Shown here: positions 51,962 to 61,407 of the stretch, piece by piece
Layout of the letters: every line of letters starts with the position of its first letter
How positions within the stretch are numbered: position 1 is the first letter of the stretch
Origin: Gp1-AA122 sp036378535
GTDB taxonomy: Bacteria; Acidobacteriota; Terriglobia; Terriglobales; Acidobacteriaceae
Length of the DNA: 64,000 nt
Assembly (NCBI GenBank): GCA_036378535.1
Contig: DASUWH010000030.1
Coordinates: 10,612-74,611 of the forward strand
Direction of reading: 5' to 3'
Program-made: the position numbers and the translations under genes
The notes under the pieces: model-generated
The model's input: only the letters and a program-made list of their open reading frames with translations
The model's database searches: none
Told to the model about the DNA's origin: nothing

Positions 51962-52513
51962 GTTATTGCCTCCGTCAATTTTGCATTTGACACACGGCTG
52001 GTGTCACCTGTCTGGAGAATATGCACCGGCTCTCATTCTGCCGATACGTGCGAGCCTGTAAATTCGTCTGCCCGTTCCTGTAGCGCGGCAATGAGGTCAC
52101 TACACGATTCCCTGTAGGCCGTGGTCAGGCATCTACGCTGTTAGCCATTGACCACGCATGCCGCAAGTGCGGTTGGCGCGGTGCGCATCAACTCAGCAAC
52201 GTTCGTCTGCCGGCGTTTCCTTGCGTCAGTTCTCCACGGCTGACTCGGTTGGAAGAAAGCAATTGTTCTCGACCGTGTTGAATGCCGGATATACGAGGTC
52301 GGCTCTCGGCATTTGGATAGTCGTCCCCAGGCTGAAACCCTAGGCTCGCCGCCGGAGGCAAAGCCTGGGGACGATCCACCGCACCTAGTTGACCCTTAGA
52401 TGTCCGCTCTCCTGCTACAGGTTGGCATGTAGAAAACAACTCAGATTCGACAAGGCGGATTTCGAGAGTACCGGGAAGTTGAAGTTCTCACCCTGGGTAT
52501 CATTTCCGGGGCC
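51962..52513. other. 552-base gap with one inverted repeat
   Basis: No confident gene. It contains a 13-bp perfect inverted repeat (TCGTCCCCAGGCT 52321-52333, complement 52362-52374) around a 28-base GC-rich centre. Two TTCCTGTAG-like copies lie near 52075 and 52110. It would lie downstream of the five-gene operon and upstream of the DUF1328 gene on the same strand. Confidence 0.45.
52321..52374. repeat. Inverted repeat, hairpin element
   Basis: Perfect 13-bp arms at 52321-52333 and 52362-52374; the centre includes GCCGCCGGAGGC. It starts about 140 bases past the operon's last stop. It could act as a transcript-stabilising or terminator hairpin or be a dispersed repeat. Confidence 0.5.
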
Positions 52514-53557
52514 TTAAGTAGCCACAGCCGGAGATATCGGGGCACGAACTCCGGCCCGAAGTCGTAATGACAACCTATATGTCTCCTGATCCACAGCTCC
52601 CCAGCCATATTTGTAGGCTTCGCGCCCGCGCAGGAAATCGACGCGGAGCTTGCCATCTCGAATCGCATCGTCGATGACGGCAGCCAGAATCTGCGCTCCG
52701 GGGCTAAACTCCCTGTATGCCGGATTGAAGCCCTGCAAATAGCAGTAGATGGTCTCTTGCTCCGCCAAGGCATAAAGCGTGGCAATGAATTGGCCGTTAA
52801 ACCGCAGTCCGTACAGACGAAGAACGTTTTGTTGCAGGAGACCTCGTGCCGCGATGCGGTGGAACTCCTGGACTGCATTCTCGGCTAATACGCCGGGCAG
52901 GCCGCAGTACGTCCAGCGGGCTCCATGCAGCTGCATCATGGCGGCAAGAAGCTCGTCCAGGGTGGCTTCCGTTGCCAGTTCCAGCTGCGACGGCCCCACT
53001 CTCTCCATCCGCCGTCGCGCGGTGCGCAGATTGTGCCGCAGCTTACTGGCAACAATTTCTTCGACCGATTTTGCTGTTTCCGGCAAAAACAATACCGGGC
53101 AGGCGGTCTCTACCGATTTTTCGCAGTCCCAATCCTCAGAGGCAAAGTTGAGCAAGCAGGAATGTTGCGGCAGATCGATCAGGTCCAGGCGATCGAAATC
53201 TATGGAGGTTTCGATAGCATCGAAGATTGCTTCCACAACCCCGTTGCTGCAGGCCGGATCAACAAGCCAGTCCAGATAATCAGAAACACTGGCAGCAAGG
53301 GGCGCGAGTACATGCTCATTTCCGGATCGATAGCGAAACAGCGGGGCTAGGCCGGCTAGCTTTTCGCCGTCGCGAACCTCGATGACATAAATCTCGCGAG
53401 GCCCGAACGCCTTTGTCCATGCGAGCACCCATTCCGCCCGTTGAAACGGCGTAGCTCCCGGGCATCGATTCCACAAGTCACTCCACTCGATGACGAGTTC
53501 TTCCAACGCACCCACATCGCTGATCACGCGCGCACGCAACTGTCCCGGAACGCTCAT
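52514..53557 (-). CDS. GNAT/FemAB-like acyltransferase (CelD/BcsL-type)
   Basis: A 347-residue protein with two tandem GNAT-like halves, as in Acetyltransf_6. Recognisable parts include FQRAEWVLAWTKAFGP near the start, SKLRHNLRTARRRMER near residue 180, and LYGLRFNGQFIATLYALAEQ near residue 255, which precedes YCYLQGFNPAYREFSPG. It is expected to acylate an amine or hydroxyl on a sugar or lipid. The start is the ATG at 53557, joined to the upstream stop as TGATG. It is the last gene of the five-gene operon; it may re-acylate the amine freed by the PIG-L deacetylase (inference). Confidence 0.83.
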   Translation of the reverse strand: MSVPGQLRARVISDVGALEELVIEWSDLWNRCPGATPFQRAEWVLAWTKAFGPREIYVIEVRDGEKLAGLAPLFRYRSGNEHVLAPLAASVSDYLDWLVDPACSNGVVEAIFDAIETSIDFDRLDLIDLPQHSCLLNFASEDWDCEKSVETACPVLFLPETAKSVEEIVASKLRHNLRTARRRMERVGPSQLELATEATLDELLAAMMQLHGARWTYCGLPGVLAENAVQEFHRIAARGLLQQNVLRLYGLRFNGQFIATLYALAEQETIYCYLQGFNPAYREFSPGAQILAAVIDDAIRDGKLRVDFLRGREAYKYGWGAVDQETYRLSLRLRAGVRAPISPAVAT

Positions 53558-54627
53558 CAGGCCGCCCTTTCCCAATGCACTTCCGGCCGCTCTCCCGTGC
53601 CCGCCAATTCCTGGTACAGGGACAAGTACGCATCCATCATCTTAGCCGCTGAGAAATTTCGCTCGGCGCGTTCACGACATAGGCTCGAACTGAGTTCTCT
53701 CGCGTCGAGCATCGCTGCTGACAATTGTGACGGCGTCTCGACCAGGAAGCCCGTACAACCATGTTCCACGACTTCGGCGAGCGCACCCCGGCGAAAAGCC
53801 ACTACCGGCGTTCCGCACGCCAGCGCCTCCATGGCCACTAGACAACTGGTCTCGGCGACAAGACTCGGCACCACCAGGCAGCGAGCTCCCGCGAGAAGCT
53901 GGTTTTTCCGTTTCCCACCGACCGCGTCGACAAAACGATGTCCACCGCGCAACCTCGGACGGATCATCGTTTCGAAATACTCTTGGTGCGCTTTGTAGCC
54001 GAAAACCTGGCCCGCTAATATGAGCGGTACACCGGCTTCCGACGCGGCATCCAGCGCGATGTGAAACCCTTTTTCCGGGCACACGCGCCCGAGGCACACG
54101 ACATAGTCACTCTTTTCCCCCGTTGGACGATACCGTTCGAGGCGCACACCATTCGCAATGACGCGGCAGTTCTTCGCGGCGGGCATGCCTCTCGCCTTCT
54201 GTGACTCCGACACACATACCAGGTGAGTCTTCGGACGCATAAGGGAAAATGCAGTCGCCGGATACCAACTCAAAGGCAAGTGTAAGGTGATAATCACCGG
54301 CACCTCGGCTTCCGGCAGATACTCCATGAAGTCGATTCCATGCATGTGCACAACATCGACCTCATGTTCTGCGAGCGCCGATTTGATCACTGATATGTAC
54401 TCGCGGTGTGCACATCGGCGGGCGTCATCGTCCAACTGTCCTTCCGGAAGCCTTGTGGGCAGTAATAACCCGCGGCAATGAGAACCTTCCGGTGCAATGA
54501 CAATCGACCGATGACCTGCATCGGCTAAAGCTTCATCGAGAATGCCCAGGATCTGCTCGGCGCCACCAGCCGTATTCTCCGCCACAGGCGCGAGGGGGTA
54601 GCCCACACTGAGAACGGTTATCGCCAT
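53557..54627 (-). CDS. GT4 family glycosyltransferase
   Basis: A 356-residue GT-B glycosyltransferase. It begins MAITVLSVGYPLAPVAENTA, with GGAEQIL as the phosphate-binding turn, and has VVCLGRVCPEKGFHIALDAA and VPSLVAETSCLVAMEALACG, the family EX7E motif, near residue 265. ATG at 54627 overlaps the PIG-L gene by 10 bases; a longer frame to 54714 is antigenic to it and less likely. It probably adds a sugar to a sugar or lipid acceptor made by its operon mates. Confidence 0.9.
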   Translation of the reverse strand: MAITVLSVGYPLAPVAENTAGGAEQILGILDEALADAGHRSIVIAPEGSHCRGLLLPTRLPEGQLDDDARRCAHREYISVIKSALAEHEVDVVHMHGIDFMEYLPEAEVPVIITLHLPLSWYPATAFSLMRPKTHLVCVSESQKARGMPAAKNCRVIANGVRLERYRPTGEKSDYVVCLGRVCPEKGFHIALDAASEAGVPLILAGQVFGYKAHQEYFETMIRPRLRGGHRFVDAVGGKRKNQLLAGARCLVVPSLVAETSCLVAMEALACGTPVVAFRRGALAEVVEHGCTGFLVETPSQLSAAMLDARELSSSLCRERAERNFSAAKMMDAYLSLYQELAGTGERPEVHWERAA

Positions 54628-55502
54628 GCCAGCTCGCCAAACCCGGCGAGAACCTGGGCTGCCAGTTCGCGCCAGCGCACTCCGGTGATCGGCCAATGAA
54701 GATTCTCGTACCAAAGCGTCCCTTCATGCGGCGGACGCGTAAAGTCATACATCGGTGCCGAGCGAACCTGCTCAGGCTCGAGAGGAATGTCGGAGAGCAC
54801 GTGCCACTGCGAAACATAACAGCCCAGCATGCGCGCTTTGCGAGTACGCTCCTCCGCTGACATCTTCAACTGCACCGCAGGGTCGACACTTCCGCCCAGA
54901 ACAGGCGGAGCACCAAGGAAGCGCCCTGTCACTCTCGTACTTCCTTCCGCGTGATAACTAGTCATCTCCAGAAGATCGGCAACAGGCACGCCTTTGCGAG
55001 CGGCCAACTGCAGGCTGAGGCGGGACAACAACGCAGCCGCATCGTGGTCAGGATGTCCGCCTTCGTAGGGATGAGTCAGCAGAATGGTAGGCTGGAATTC
55101 CTGAATCAGAGTGACCAACTCCTCTAAGAGTTCCGAAGCCTGCAATATAGATTCCTGATCCACCCCTCTCAGAAAGACAATTCTCTCTCGGGAGACATCC
55201 ACATAGGAGAGCGCAGAAGCCGCTTCTTCCGCGCGCACGCAGGCGTACAGCTCGCGCGAACCGCTCACATGCGGCGATCGGAACTGCGGATCCCGAGGGG
55301 CGCCATCGGTGAGATAAACCACCATGGCACCCGATACACGTCCAAGAACTATGGAAGCGCCGATCGTTTCGTCATCTGGATGGGCAGCAACGAGAAGCAA
55401 CCGCGGGCTTCCGGCGCGGCCCATAGCCGGATCGGCAATGGCCTGCAAGACGCCTTCGGTTTCAGGCGGCGACATCGAGTTTTTCGCTGTGTTGGCGATC
55501 AT
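54618..55502 (-). CDS. PIG-L family deacetylase
   Basis: A 294-residue zinc de-N-acetylase. AHPDDE at 40-45 (His41, Asp44 zinc; Asp43 base) and HPDH at 150-153 (His153 zinc) are intact. The enzyme should remove acetyl from N-acetylglucosamine-type sugars, as in GPI, mycothiol, bacillithiol or lincosamide paths. Start at 55502 is kept, though ATG at 55475 overlaps the upstream gene less (14 bases). It differs from BshB1 at 19776 in having the full HPDD motif and no insertion. It is the third gene in the operon. Confidence 0.9.
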   Translation of the reverse strand: MIANTAKNSMSPPETEGVLQAIADPAMGRAGSPRLLLVAAHPDDETIGASIVLGRVSGAMVVYLTDGAPRDPQFRSPHVSGSRELYACVRAEEAASALSYVDVSRERIVFLRGVDQESILQASELLEELVTLIQEFQPTILLTHPYEGGHPDHDAAALLSRLSLQLAARKGVPVADLLEMTSYHAEGSTRVTGRFLGAPPVLGGSVDPAVQLKMSAEERTRKARMLGCYVSQWHVLSDIPLEPEQVRSAPMYDFTRPPHEGTLWYENLHWPITGVRWRELAAQVLAGFGELAWR

Positions 55503-56226
55503 CCCGCGATAACAGGTTCACCGCTTCGCGATATCCGTGAAGGGTCCCGACATCGACATAGCGTTCTCCGCGGCGCACGGCGTGCACCAGCCCGCCGCGG
55601 CTTATGTATTCGTTCACGAGAGTTCCGATGTACTGATCCTGCTGCTTACGCTCCAGCCATAGTTCGTGCAGATTGTGCAGATCACGGGCGGGCACCCGGA
55701 ACGCTCCCCACACCCAATTACTGTTTGGCGCCTGGGTCTTGACCTGGACTTCGCGAACCCGGTCCCGTTGGTCAGTTACGACGGCATCGAATAATTCCGG
55801 CCGATCGACCGGGAAAAGAAGAAACGAAAATGCATCTTCAGGCAGATGCGCAAATCCATCCTCCGGAAACCAGACTGTATCCGGAAGACCGACGAGCACA
55901 TCATCTCCGGGAGCTACAAATGACAGGGCGGTGAAAATCGCGTCGCACAGGCCACTTGGATTCGTCTGGATCGCGTAGCAGATGGAAGCCTCGCCAAGTT
56001 GGCCGCCGAAATAATTCATGATGTCGGTTTTGGCGGGCGAGATAACGAAGCAGATTCGCGTGGCGCCGGCCAGCAGCATGCGATCCAGCAGGTATTCGCA
56101 AACTGCCCGTGGCCGGTCAGTTTCGCCGTCCCTGCGCGTCCCCACCGGCAGCAATTCCTTGGAAAAGGCAAGAGGTTGAATGCGAGTACCTAGACCAGCG
56201 GCCGGAATCACTCCCCAAACGCTCAT
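55462..56226 (-). CDS. Sugar nucleotidyltransferase (NTP_transferase family)
   Basis: A 254-residue enzyme that should join a sugar-1-phosphate to an NTP. The nucleotide loop AAGLGTRIQP is at 9-18, and the SKELLPVG lysine (Lys23) is in place. LVGLPDTVWF near residue 110 likely carries the metal Asp, and VDVGTLHGY near 228 is common to the RfbA/GalU group. It is short and lacks a C-terminal beta-helix. It overlaps the CgeB-like gene by 4 bases (ATGA). It would supply the activated sugar for the two glycosyltransferases. Confidence 0.9.
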   Translation of the reverse strand: MSVWGVIPAAGLGTRIQPLAFSKELLPVGTRRDGETDRPRAVCEYLLDRMLLAGATRICFVISPAKTDIMNYFGGQLGEASICYAIQTNPSGLCDAIFTALSFVAPGDDVLVGLPDTVWFPEDGFAHLPEDAFSFLLFPVDRPELFDAVVTDQRDRVREVQVKTQAPNSNWVWGAFRVPARDLHNLHELWLERKQQDQYIGTLVNEYISRGGLVHAVRRGERYVDVGTLHGYREAVNLLSRDDRQHSEKLDVAA

Positions 56227-57287
56227 GCGGCAACCTCGAGCAAACTCAGCAGCTCCGCACCGCGATGATCGGCAGTATGTTCCGCTAACACGCGACGCCG
56301 CCCAGCTTCTCCAATTCGACGCAGCTCTTCTTTGCCCAGAGATAACGCGTCCTGCACTTCATCTGCGGTCGACGCCACAAGAATTTCGCGCCCCGGCTCG
56401 AAAAAGTCTTCCAGTCCTTCCCAGTAGTCGCTGACGATCGGGGTGCCGCAAGCGGCGGCTTCGAACAGACGGCCTGACGGGCAGTATCCCATCTCGGCCA
56501 TCGCGGCTCGGGTTACGCTCAGGGTCAAGTCCGACGAGCAATAAAATGCCGGGTGCTGGGGCGGTGGGACGTGCCGCACAAACCAGATATTTTCAGTCCA
56601 GGGGAATTCCGATGGATAGAGAGCGCCGCCAAGAACAAAGCGCTTCTCGGGACAGCGCCGCGCAGGCTCAATGAAAAGATCGTGCAGCTTGGCTTGCCGG
56701 TCAGGTGCGTATGTGCCGAGATAGGACAGGTTCCCTCGATAACGCGCGTTCGCGCCCGCTGGTTGATGGACGGCAGGATCAACGCTGCCATAAATCGGCG
56801 CAACCCTCTTGGCTCCCAGACGAGTACGAAGTTCATCCAGTGCCGACCCACCCGTGTAACTCAGAACAAGATCGAAGGGGCCCAACCCGAAGGTGGGCAG
56901 ATATTCAACCTCTTCTCCGGCACGCAACCGATCAAGAGTGACCGGCGTATCCAGATCATAAAAAATACGCAAACCGGCTGGACTATCGAGCATGAGGTCC
57001 GTGGCCGCTCGCGCATCCGGGCAATAAGAGGTCACTATCGCGCAATCAGAATCGCTCAAGGCCTCCCACGCCTGGTAAACAACTTCATCCCAGGATTTGT
57101 AGAGGATCAGTTCGTAACTATCCCCGGAATTAAGATCGCGATGTTGAGCGTAATACGAAACATCGCGTTCGAAAAACTTGATGTCATGGCCCTGGCGGGC
57201 AAGCGCGCTGCACAATCCACGCCATATAGTGGCGTGGCCATTTCCCCAGGAAGAACTTACGGTTAGTCCGAATATGACCAACTTCAT
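56223..57287 (-). CDS. CgeB-like glycosyltransferase
   Basis: A 354-residue GT-B protein of the CgeB/spore-maturation type. The N-terminus MKLVIFGLTVSSSWGNGHA, the mid-segment NLSYLGTYAPDRQAKLHDLF and the C-terminal CPSGRLFEAAACGTPIVSDY match the family, the last with the donor-binding Glu. ATG at 57287 has GGTGAG about 11 bases upstream and opens the operon. The 157-base gap upstream should hold the promoter. Substrate is unknown, but the next genes provide an activated amino sugar. Confidence 0.85.
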   Translation of the reverse strand: MKLVIFGLTVSSSWGNGHATIWRGLCSALARQGHDIKFFERDVSYYAQHRDLNSGDSYELILYKSWDEVVYQAWEALSDSDCAIVTSYCPDARAATDLMLDSPAGLRIFYDLDTPVTLDRLRAGEEVEYLPTFGLGPFDLVLSYTGGSALDELRTRLGAKRVAPIYGSVDPAVHQPAGANARYRGNLSYLGTYAPDRQAKLHDLFIEPARRCPEKRFVLGGALYPSEFPWTENIWFVRHVPPPQHPAFYCSSDLTLSVTRAAMAEMGYCPSGRLFEAAACGTPIVSDYWEGLEDFFEPGREILVASTADEVQDALSLGKEELRRIGEAGRRRVLAEHTADHRGAELLSLLEVAA

Positions 57288-57444
57288 TGCAGGTTATCTC
57301 ACCTGTATTTTTCGGAGAACCTCGAAGCGGCTCAGTCCAACTTGCAATGTACTCCGAGCCCGATGATGTCTGAATTCGGGAAAAAGGGTAATCAGAGCTG
57401 GAAGTTCTTGTAGAGGTACAGCCAGCGAACACTCGGAAACTTCG

Positions 57445-58314
57445 TTATTGTCCAGCTTTACTGCTGGCCTGCAGTCCGGGAGTCTCCAGCATCAACGCGC
57501 CTTGCGCCAGGCTCAAGCGGTCTGGAACTCTCTTGAAGTTTTCGTCAACCTCGTGCTGTTCAGCATTGATGGTCTTGAAGAAGAGCGCCTTGCCGTGAAT
57601 ATGGACATCCAGCACAGTACTGACCCAATGTCCTGAGCCGACGTCTTCCCGCCTCACTTCGAAGGTGCCGCCCTTCATCAACCGGCCAAGCACTCCCCAT
57701 CCGAATTCAACGTTGCGAATCAGTGTGCCTTTCATGTCGGCCAGGCGCTGCTGGCGGCGATCGATCAACATGGTTCCCGCCATGCAGTGAAATACGGTAG
57801 CCTCACGGCTGGGGGGAGTGAAATCCGGATTGGGTCGGAACTTAAGGCGGATGTAATCGCCCTGCTCGCCTTCGTACTCATAAAGGAAACCGTGCGGCAG
57901 CATGTTGACTAGCTCTGCCGCTTTACGATCATCTTCCTGGTGTTCCTTCTGTTTCTTCTTCTGTTCTGACGGATTCTTGACCAGTTCCTGGATGTGATTG
58001 CTCTCCTCCTCCTGCTCCTGGGAAGTAAGCACATGGCCGCCGCGTTTCAAAACCCGGCAAATCTGTCCGGCGCTGGTTTCCACGCACTCCTTCACCGTGT
58101 CTCTGGCAGGCTCAACATCGTGATCGCGATACATCCAGTGGGTATGATCGTTTTCTGAAGCACGCAGTTCATTCCACACCACAGCGCGTACGAGTTGCTG
58201 GGGATCGCGCGCAACCGCGGCTGCCGGTTCGGCGCCACCGAAGCACAGCGGCGCGGTTAGACAGGCCAGCAGTGTCAGTCCGATTGGAATCGTAAATCTT
58301 GAGTACCCAACCAT
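57445..58314 (-). CDS. Hypothetical exported protein, Lys/Glu-rich
   Basis: A 289-residue protein with a signal peptide (IPIGLTLLACLTAPLCFGG). A long charged coil (SEQKKKQKEHQEDDRKAAEL) follows near residue 110, then a beta-rich part with LYEYEGEQGDYIRLKFRPNP and VFHCMAGTMLIDRRQQRL. I recall similar unnamed proteins from acidobacteria; no function is known. ATG at 58314 has AGGGGCG upstream and excludes the longer frame. It lies between treY and the operon start, same strand. Confidence 0.65.
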   Translation of the reverse strand: MVGYSRFTIPIGLTLLACLTAPLCFGGAEPAAAVARDPQQLVRAVVWNELRASENDHTHWMYRDHDVEPARDTVKECVETSAGQICRVLKRGGHVLTSQEQEEESNHIQELVKNPSEQKKKQKEHQEDDRKAAELVNMLPHGFLYEYEGEQGDYIRLKFRPNPDFTPPSREATVFHCMAGTMLIDRRQQRLADMKGTLIRNVEFGWGVLGRLMKGGTFEVRREDVGSGHWVSTVLDVHIHGKALFFKTINAEQHEVDENFKRVPDRLSLAQGALMLETPGLQASSKAGQ

Positions 58315-58383
58315 GTGACGCCCCTGTGCGCTCCTGCTTCCCACCACGGTCAGGGTGGCGGCCCAAGCGCCAATCGAGGGTAG

Positions 58384-58400
58384 CGGGGCGCTTCGCCCCG
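58384..58400. other. GC-rich hairpin downstream of treY
   Basis: CGGGGCG and CGCCCCG (58384-58390, 58394-58400) pair over a CTT loop. It is 92 bases beyond the treY stop and in the leader of the next minus-strand gene. No T-tract follows on either strand, so its role is unclear. Confidence 0.35.
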
Positions 58401-58491
58401 GAACAATACAGCTCATTGCGTAGTTGGATGCCGATCCGGCTGTACTGGATACCGGCATCCTCATGCTATATAGGCGCTTACGCAGCCTTTT

Positions 58492-61407
58492 TCAGGTACT
58501 TGCAGTGTCAGTTTCCCTCGTGGAACTCAAAAGTGCAACCGGGAAATTGCGCAGCACTGTCGCAAGAAGCAGGGTTCTGTGTTCCTCCTGCTCTTGAACC
58601 TCCACCGTTTCGCCGGTGAGCACATTTGTGAAATCCGCGGCCCCGATCTCGGCGGGAAGTTCAAGGTAGGTGGCGCCCCACACCTCATGGCCGATGGGAG
58701 TCGGCTTGTCTCCGAGGAGAGTGGCGCATAGACGAGGAACGGCAACGATTGCGGTCCCGCCTTCGAATTGTCGGGCAAACGCGCAGACGTGCGTGGCTGC
58801 AGGCCCATGTGCGGTGAGCGGGATATATGCCCCCTTCTGAAAGCGCCCGCCGTGCTCTCGGCGATAATCGAGGCTTTTCCAGATCAAAAACAACTTGGCT
58901 CGTCCGTCCTCCACAGATTCGAGTAAGGAACGAGCGCGACAGCCGGGCTCGCATTCGCGCTCTTTCTCGCGGTTCAGCAAATCGCGGAGAAGTTCCTGCC
59001 GCCGGTTGTAATCAATCGGCCGCCGGTTGTCAGGATCTACCAGCGACAAATCCCAGAGCTCGCTTCCCTGATAGACATCGGGCACTCCTGGACAGGTCAA
59101 TTTCAACAATGTCTGTGAAAGGCTGTTGAACAGCCCGATGCGTGCGACCCGCGATTGAAACTCCTGAAAATCATGGAGGAAGCGGTTCTTGCGTTTGCGG
59201 TCAAGCACCGCGCGTATGAACTCGTTGACCGCATTCTCGTAATCGGTGTTGGGATTGGCCCAGCTGGAGCGCTCTTTGGCTTCGCGGATTGCCTTGAACA
59301 TATACCGCTGAATGCGGTCCACAAACATTTCCCAGTTCTCCGGGTCCAGATCCTGCGGCGGCCATGCTCCAACCAACGTTTCATAGAGCAGGTATTCATC
59401 GTTGCGATCGGGTGCGGATAGTCCCTCCAGATTTTTCTTTTTGCTGCGATTCCACTCCCGCCAGCGGCGCAGAGCTGATCTCCATTGGGCCGGTATCTCG
59501 GAAAGGACGTTAATGCGCGCGCGCACATCCTCGGAGCGCTTGGAGTCGTGAGTCGAGCTGGCCAGGATCGAGTGCGGCCAATGCCGCAGACGCTGCTGAT
59601 TGGCGCGATGAAACACTTTTGGGCTCACGCCATAAACAGTCGGATCACCACCCACCTCGTTCAGCGACACCAGCCGGTTATAGCGGTAGAAGGCCGTATC
59701 CTCGAGGCCTTTTGCCATCACCGCGCTGGTGACCTGCTGAAACTTCATGGTGAACCGAATGAATGCGTTGCGGTACCACTTAGGCTCTTCGCCATTGCTC
59801 TCGATCAGCAGTACCTTGCGTATGAAATCGAAGACGGTAGGATCGGGCAGATTACTGCGCTTGGCGCCCGCGCCCACTGCCTGTTCAATGTAGCGCCGGT
59901 CTTCGGGCGACACGTGCTCGTCGGCAATATAGGTGCGGTACACTGGAAAACTCGCAATGATCTCCGACAGAGCGCTGCGCAGGCTATTCACCGTGAAATC
60001 ACAGGTGTGCCGATTCGCCAGTGCAATGCGGTTGAGCGCACTAGCCAGTACGTTCAATTCGCTGGCCAACGCTACCTTCAGGATTAACCGTTTGCAGTCA
60101 TACACCATGTCTCGGACTTCTTGGCTTCGCCCGGTAAACGATCGATAGATCCGCTCCATGCGGGTGGCCGTGGTGGGATCTACAAACAGACCATTCACGA
60201 GATTTGCGAATTCGTAACCAGTAGTGCCGTGGATGGGCCATTCCGTGCGCAGGCGTTCGTTGCCGGTCAGAATTTTCTCGGCAACCACGTACAAGGGCCG
60301 GCTCTCCCCCGAACGGTCGCCGCCAATTTCCTGCTGCAACTCTCGAAAATATTTCGCGGGATCGTACAGGCCGTCCGGGTGATCGATGCGCAGCCCATTC
60401 ACCTTGCCCGTGGAAACCAGTTCCATGATGAAACGGTGCGTGGCGCTAAAAACGGCGGGATTTTCCGTGCGCAGCGCCGCCAGGTCGTTGATATCGAAGA
60501 AGCGCCGGTAATTGATGTCGTCGGCGGCAACGCGCCATTGCGCCAGACGATAGACCTGGGCCTTTATCAATTCATGAAGTGCGTCAAAACTTCTGGGGTC
60601 GCCGGGAGTGCCGTTAAGAATCCCTACATTGCGATGAAGAAACTCGCAAATTTCCCTCGAACGTGCGCACAACGTCGCCAGTCGTCGTTTTTGAATTTCT
60701 TTTTCCCGGTTGCGTTCGGCCGCTTTCTCAACCGTAATGCTTTCTCGTCCGGGCAGGTGGCCGAAGGCAGTAGCGATACTCTGCAGTTCGAGAATATCGT
60801 CGTGCGTCGCACCCAGCTTCCCCTCCAGATCGGGTAATTGAAAACGCAGAATCCGGGGATACTCACGCGGATTAATGGGAAACCGGTGCTGATGGTAAAA
60901 GATACTGAATTCCCCGCGTTCCGCGTCGAAGATCAACTTCAGCTCGCCTTGCTCCAGCACGTTCCCGTACTGATCGCCCAGGATGGGTACCAGAACCTTG
61001 CCCTGCAACTCGTCTTTGATCGGGTCCCAATCGATATCGAAGAATTCGGCATAGGCCGACGCCTCACCATTTTCCAGGACGTCGAGCCACCACATGTTGT
61101 CGGAACCCATCACGCCCATATGGTTGGGAACGATATCGAGTATTTGCCCCAGACCATGCCGGTGCAACTCGTTCACGAATTCGTCGTAGTCAGCGGGCGT
61201 ACCAATCTCAGGGTTGAGAGAGTTGTGATCGATGATGTCATACCCGTGCATGCTTCCCGGCCGTGCCCGCAGGTATGGCGATGCGTAGCAGTGGGTGATC
61301 CCGAGTGCCGCCAGGTAAGGAACCAGCCGGGTGGCGTCACGAAAGGTAAAATCCCGATTGAATTGGAGACGGTACATCGACGCCGGGATTTCGGGAAGAG
61401 TGTTCAT
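58492..61407 (-). CDS. treY: Malto-oligosyltrehalose synthase
   Basis: A 971-residue GH13 enzyme that turns the reducing end of maltodextrin into a trehalosyl unit. It begins MNTLPEIPASMYRLQFNRDF, with ITHCYASPYLRARPGSMHGY near 38-56 and DIVPNHMGV near 94; GLRIDHPDGLYDP carries the nucleophile Asp and VVAEKIL the acid Glu. The length is usual for TreY (about 700-950). ATG at 61407 overlaps the treZ stop as ATGA. It is the last gene of the treX-treZ-treY operon; the product is trehalose, a compatible solute. Confidence 0.95.
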   Translation of the reverse strand: MNTLPEIPASMYRLQFNRDFTFRDATRLVPYLAALGITHCYASPYLRARPGSMHGYDIIDHNSLNPEIGTPADYDEFVNELHRHGLGQILDIVPNHMGVMGSDNMWWLDVLENGEASAYAEFFDIDWDPIKDELQGKVLVPILGDQYGNVLEQGELKLIFDAERGEFSIFYHQHRFPINPREYPRILRFQLPDLEGKLGATHDDILELQSIATAFGHLPGRESITVEKAAERNREKEIQKRRLATLCARSREICEFLHRNVGILNGTPGDPRSFDALHELIKAQVYRLAQWRVAADDINYRRFFDINDLAALRTENPAVFSATHRFIMELVSTGKVNGLRIDHPDGLYDPAKYFRELQQEIGGDRSGESRPLYVVAEKILTGNERLRTEWPIHGTTGYEFANLVNGLFVDPTTATRMERIYRSFTGRSQEVRDMVYDCKRLILKVALASELNVLASALNRIALANRHTCDFTVNSLRSALSEIIASFPVYRTYIADEHVSPEDRRYIEQAVGAGAKRSNLPDPTVFDFIRKVLLIESNGEEPKWYRNAFIRFTMKFQQVTSAVMAKGLEDTAFYRYNRLVSLNEVGGDPTVYGVSPKVFHRANQQRLRHWPHSILASSTHDSKRSEDVRARINVLSEIPAQWRSALRRWREWNRSKKKNLEGLSAPDRNDEYLLYETLVGAWPPQDLDPENWEMFVDRIQRYMFKAIREAKERSSWANPNTDYENAVNEFIRAVLDRKRKNRFLHDFQEFQSRVARIGLFNSLSQTLLKLTCPGVPDVYQGSELWDLSLVDPDNRRPIDYNRRQELLRDLLNREKERECEPGCRARSLLESVEDGRAKLFLIWKSLDYRREHGGRFQKGAYIPLTAHGPAATHVCAFARQFEGGTAIVAVPRLCATLLGDKPTPIGHEVWGATYLELPAEIGAADFTNVLTGETVEVQEQEEHRTLLLATVLRNFPVALLSSTRETDTAST

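Noticed and set aside
54618..55502. Assigning the operon PIG-L gene as bshB1 or mshB
   Set aside because: It lacks the BshB1-specific GEMGTRGT and AEPF segments, and a clear bshB1 is already present at 19776. No MshC-like ligase is in the operon.
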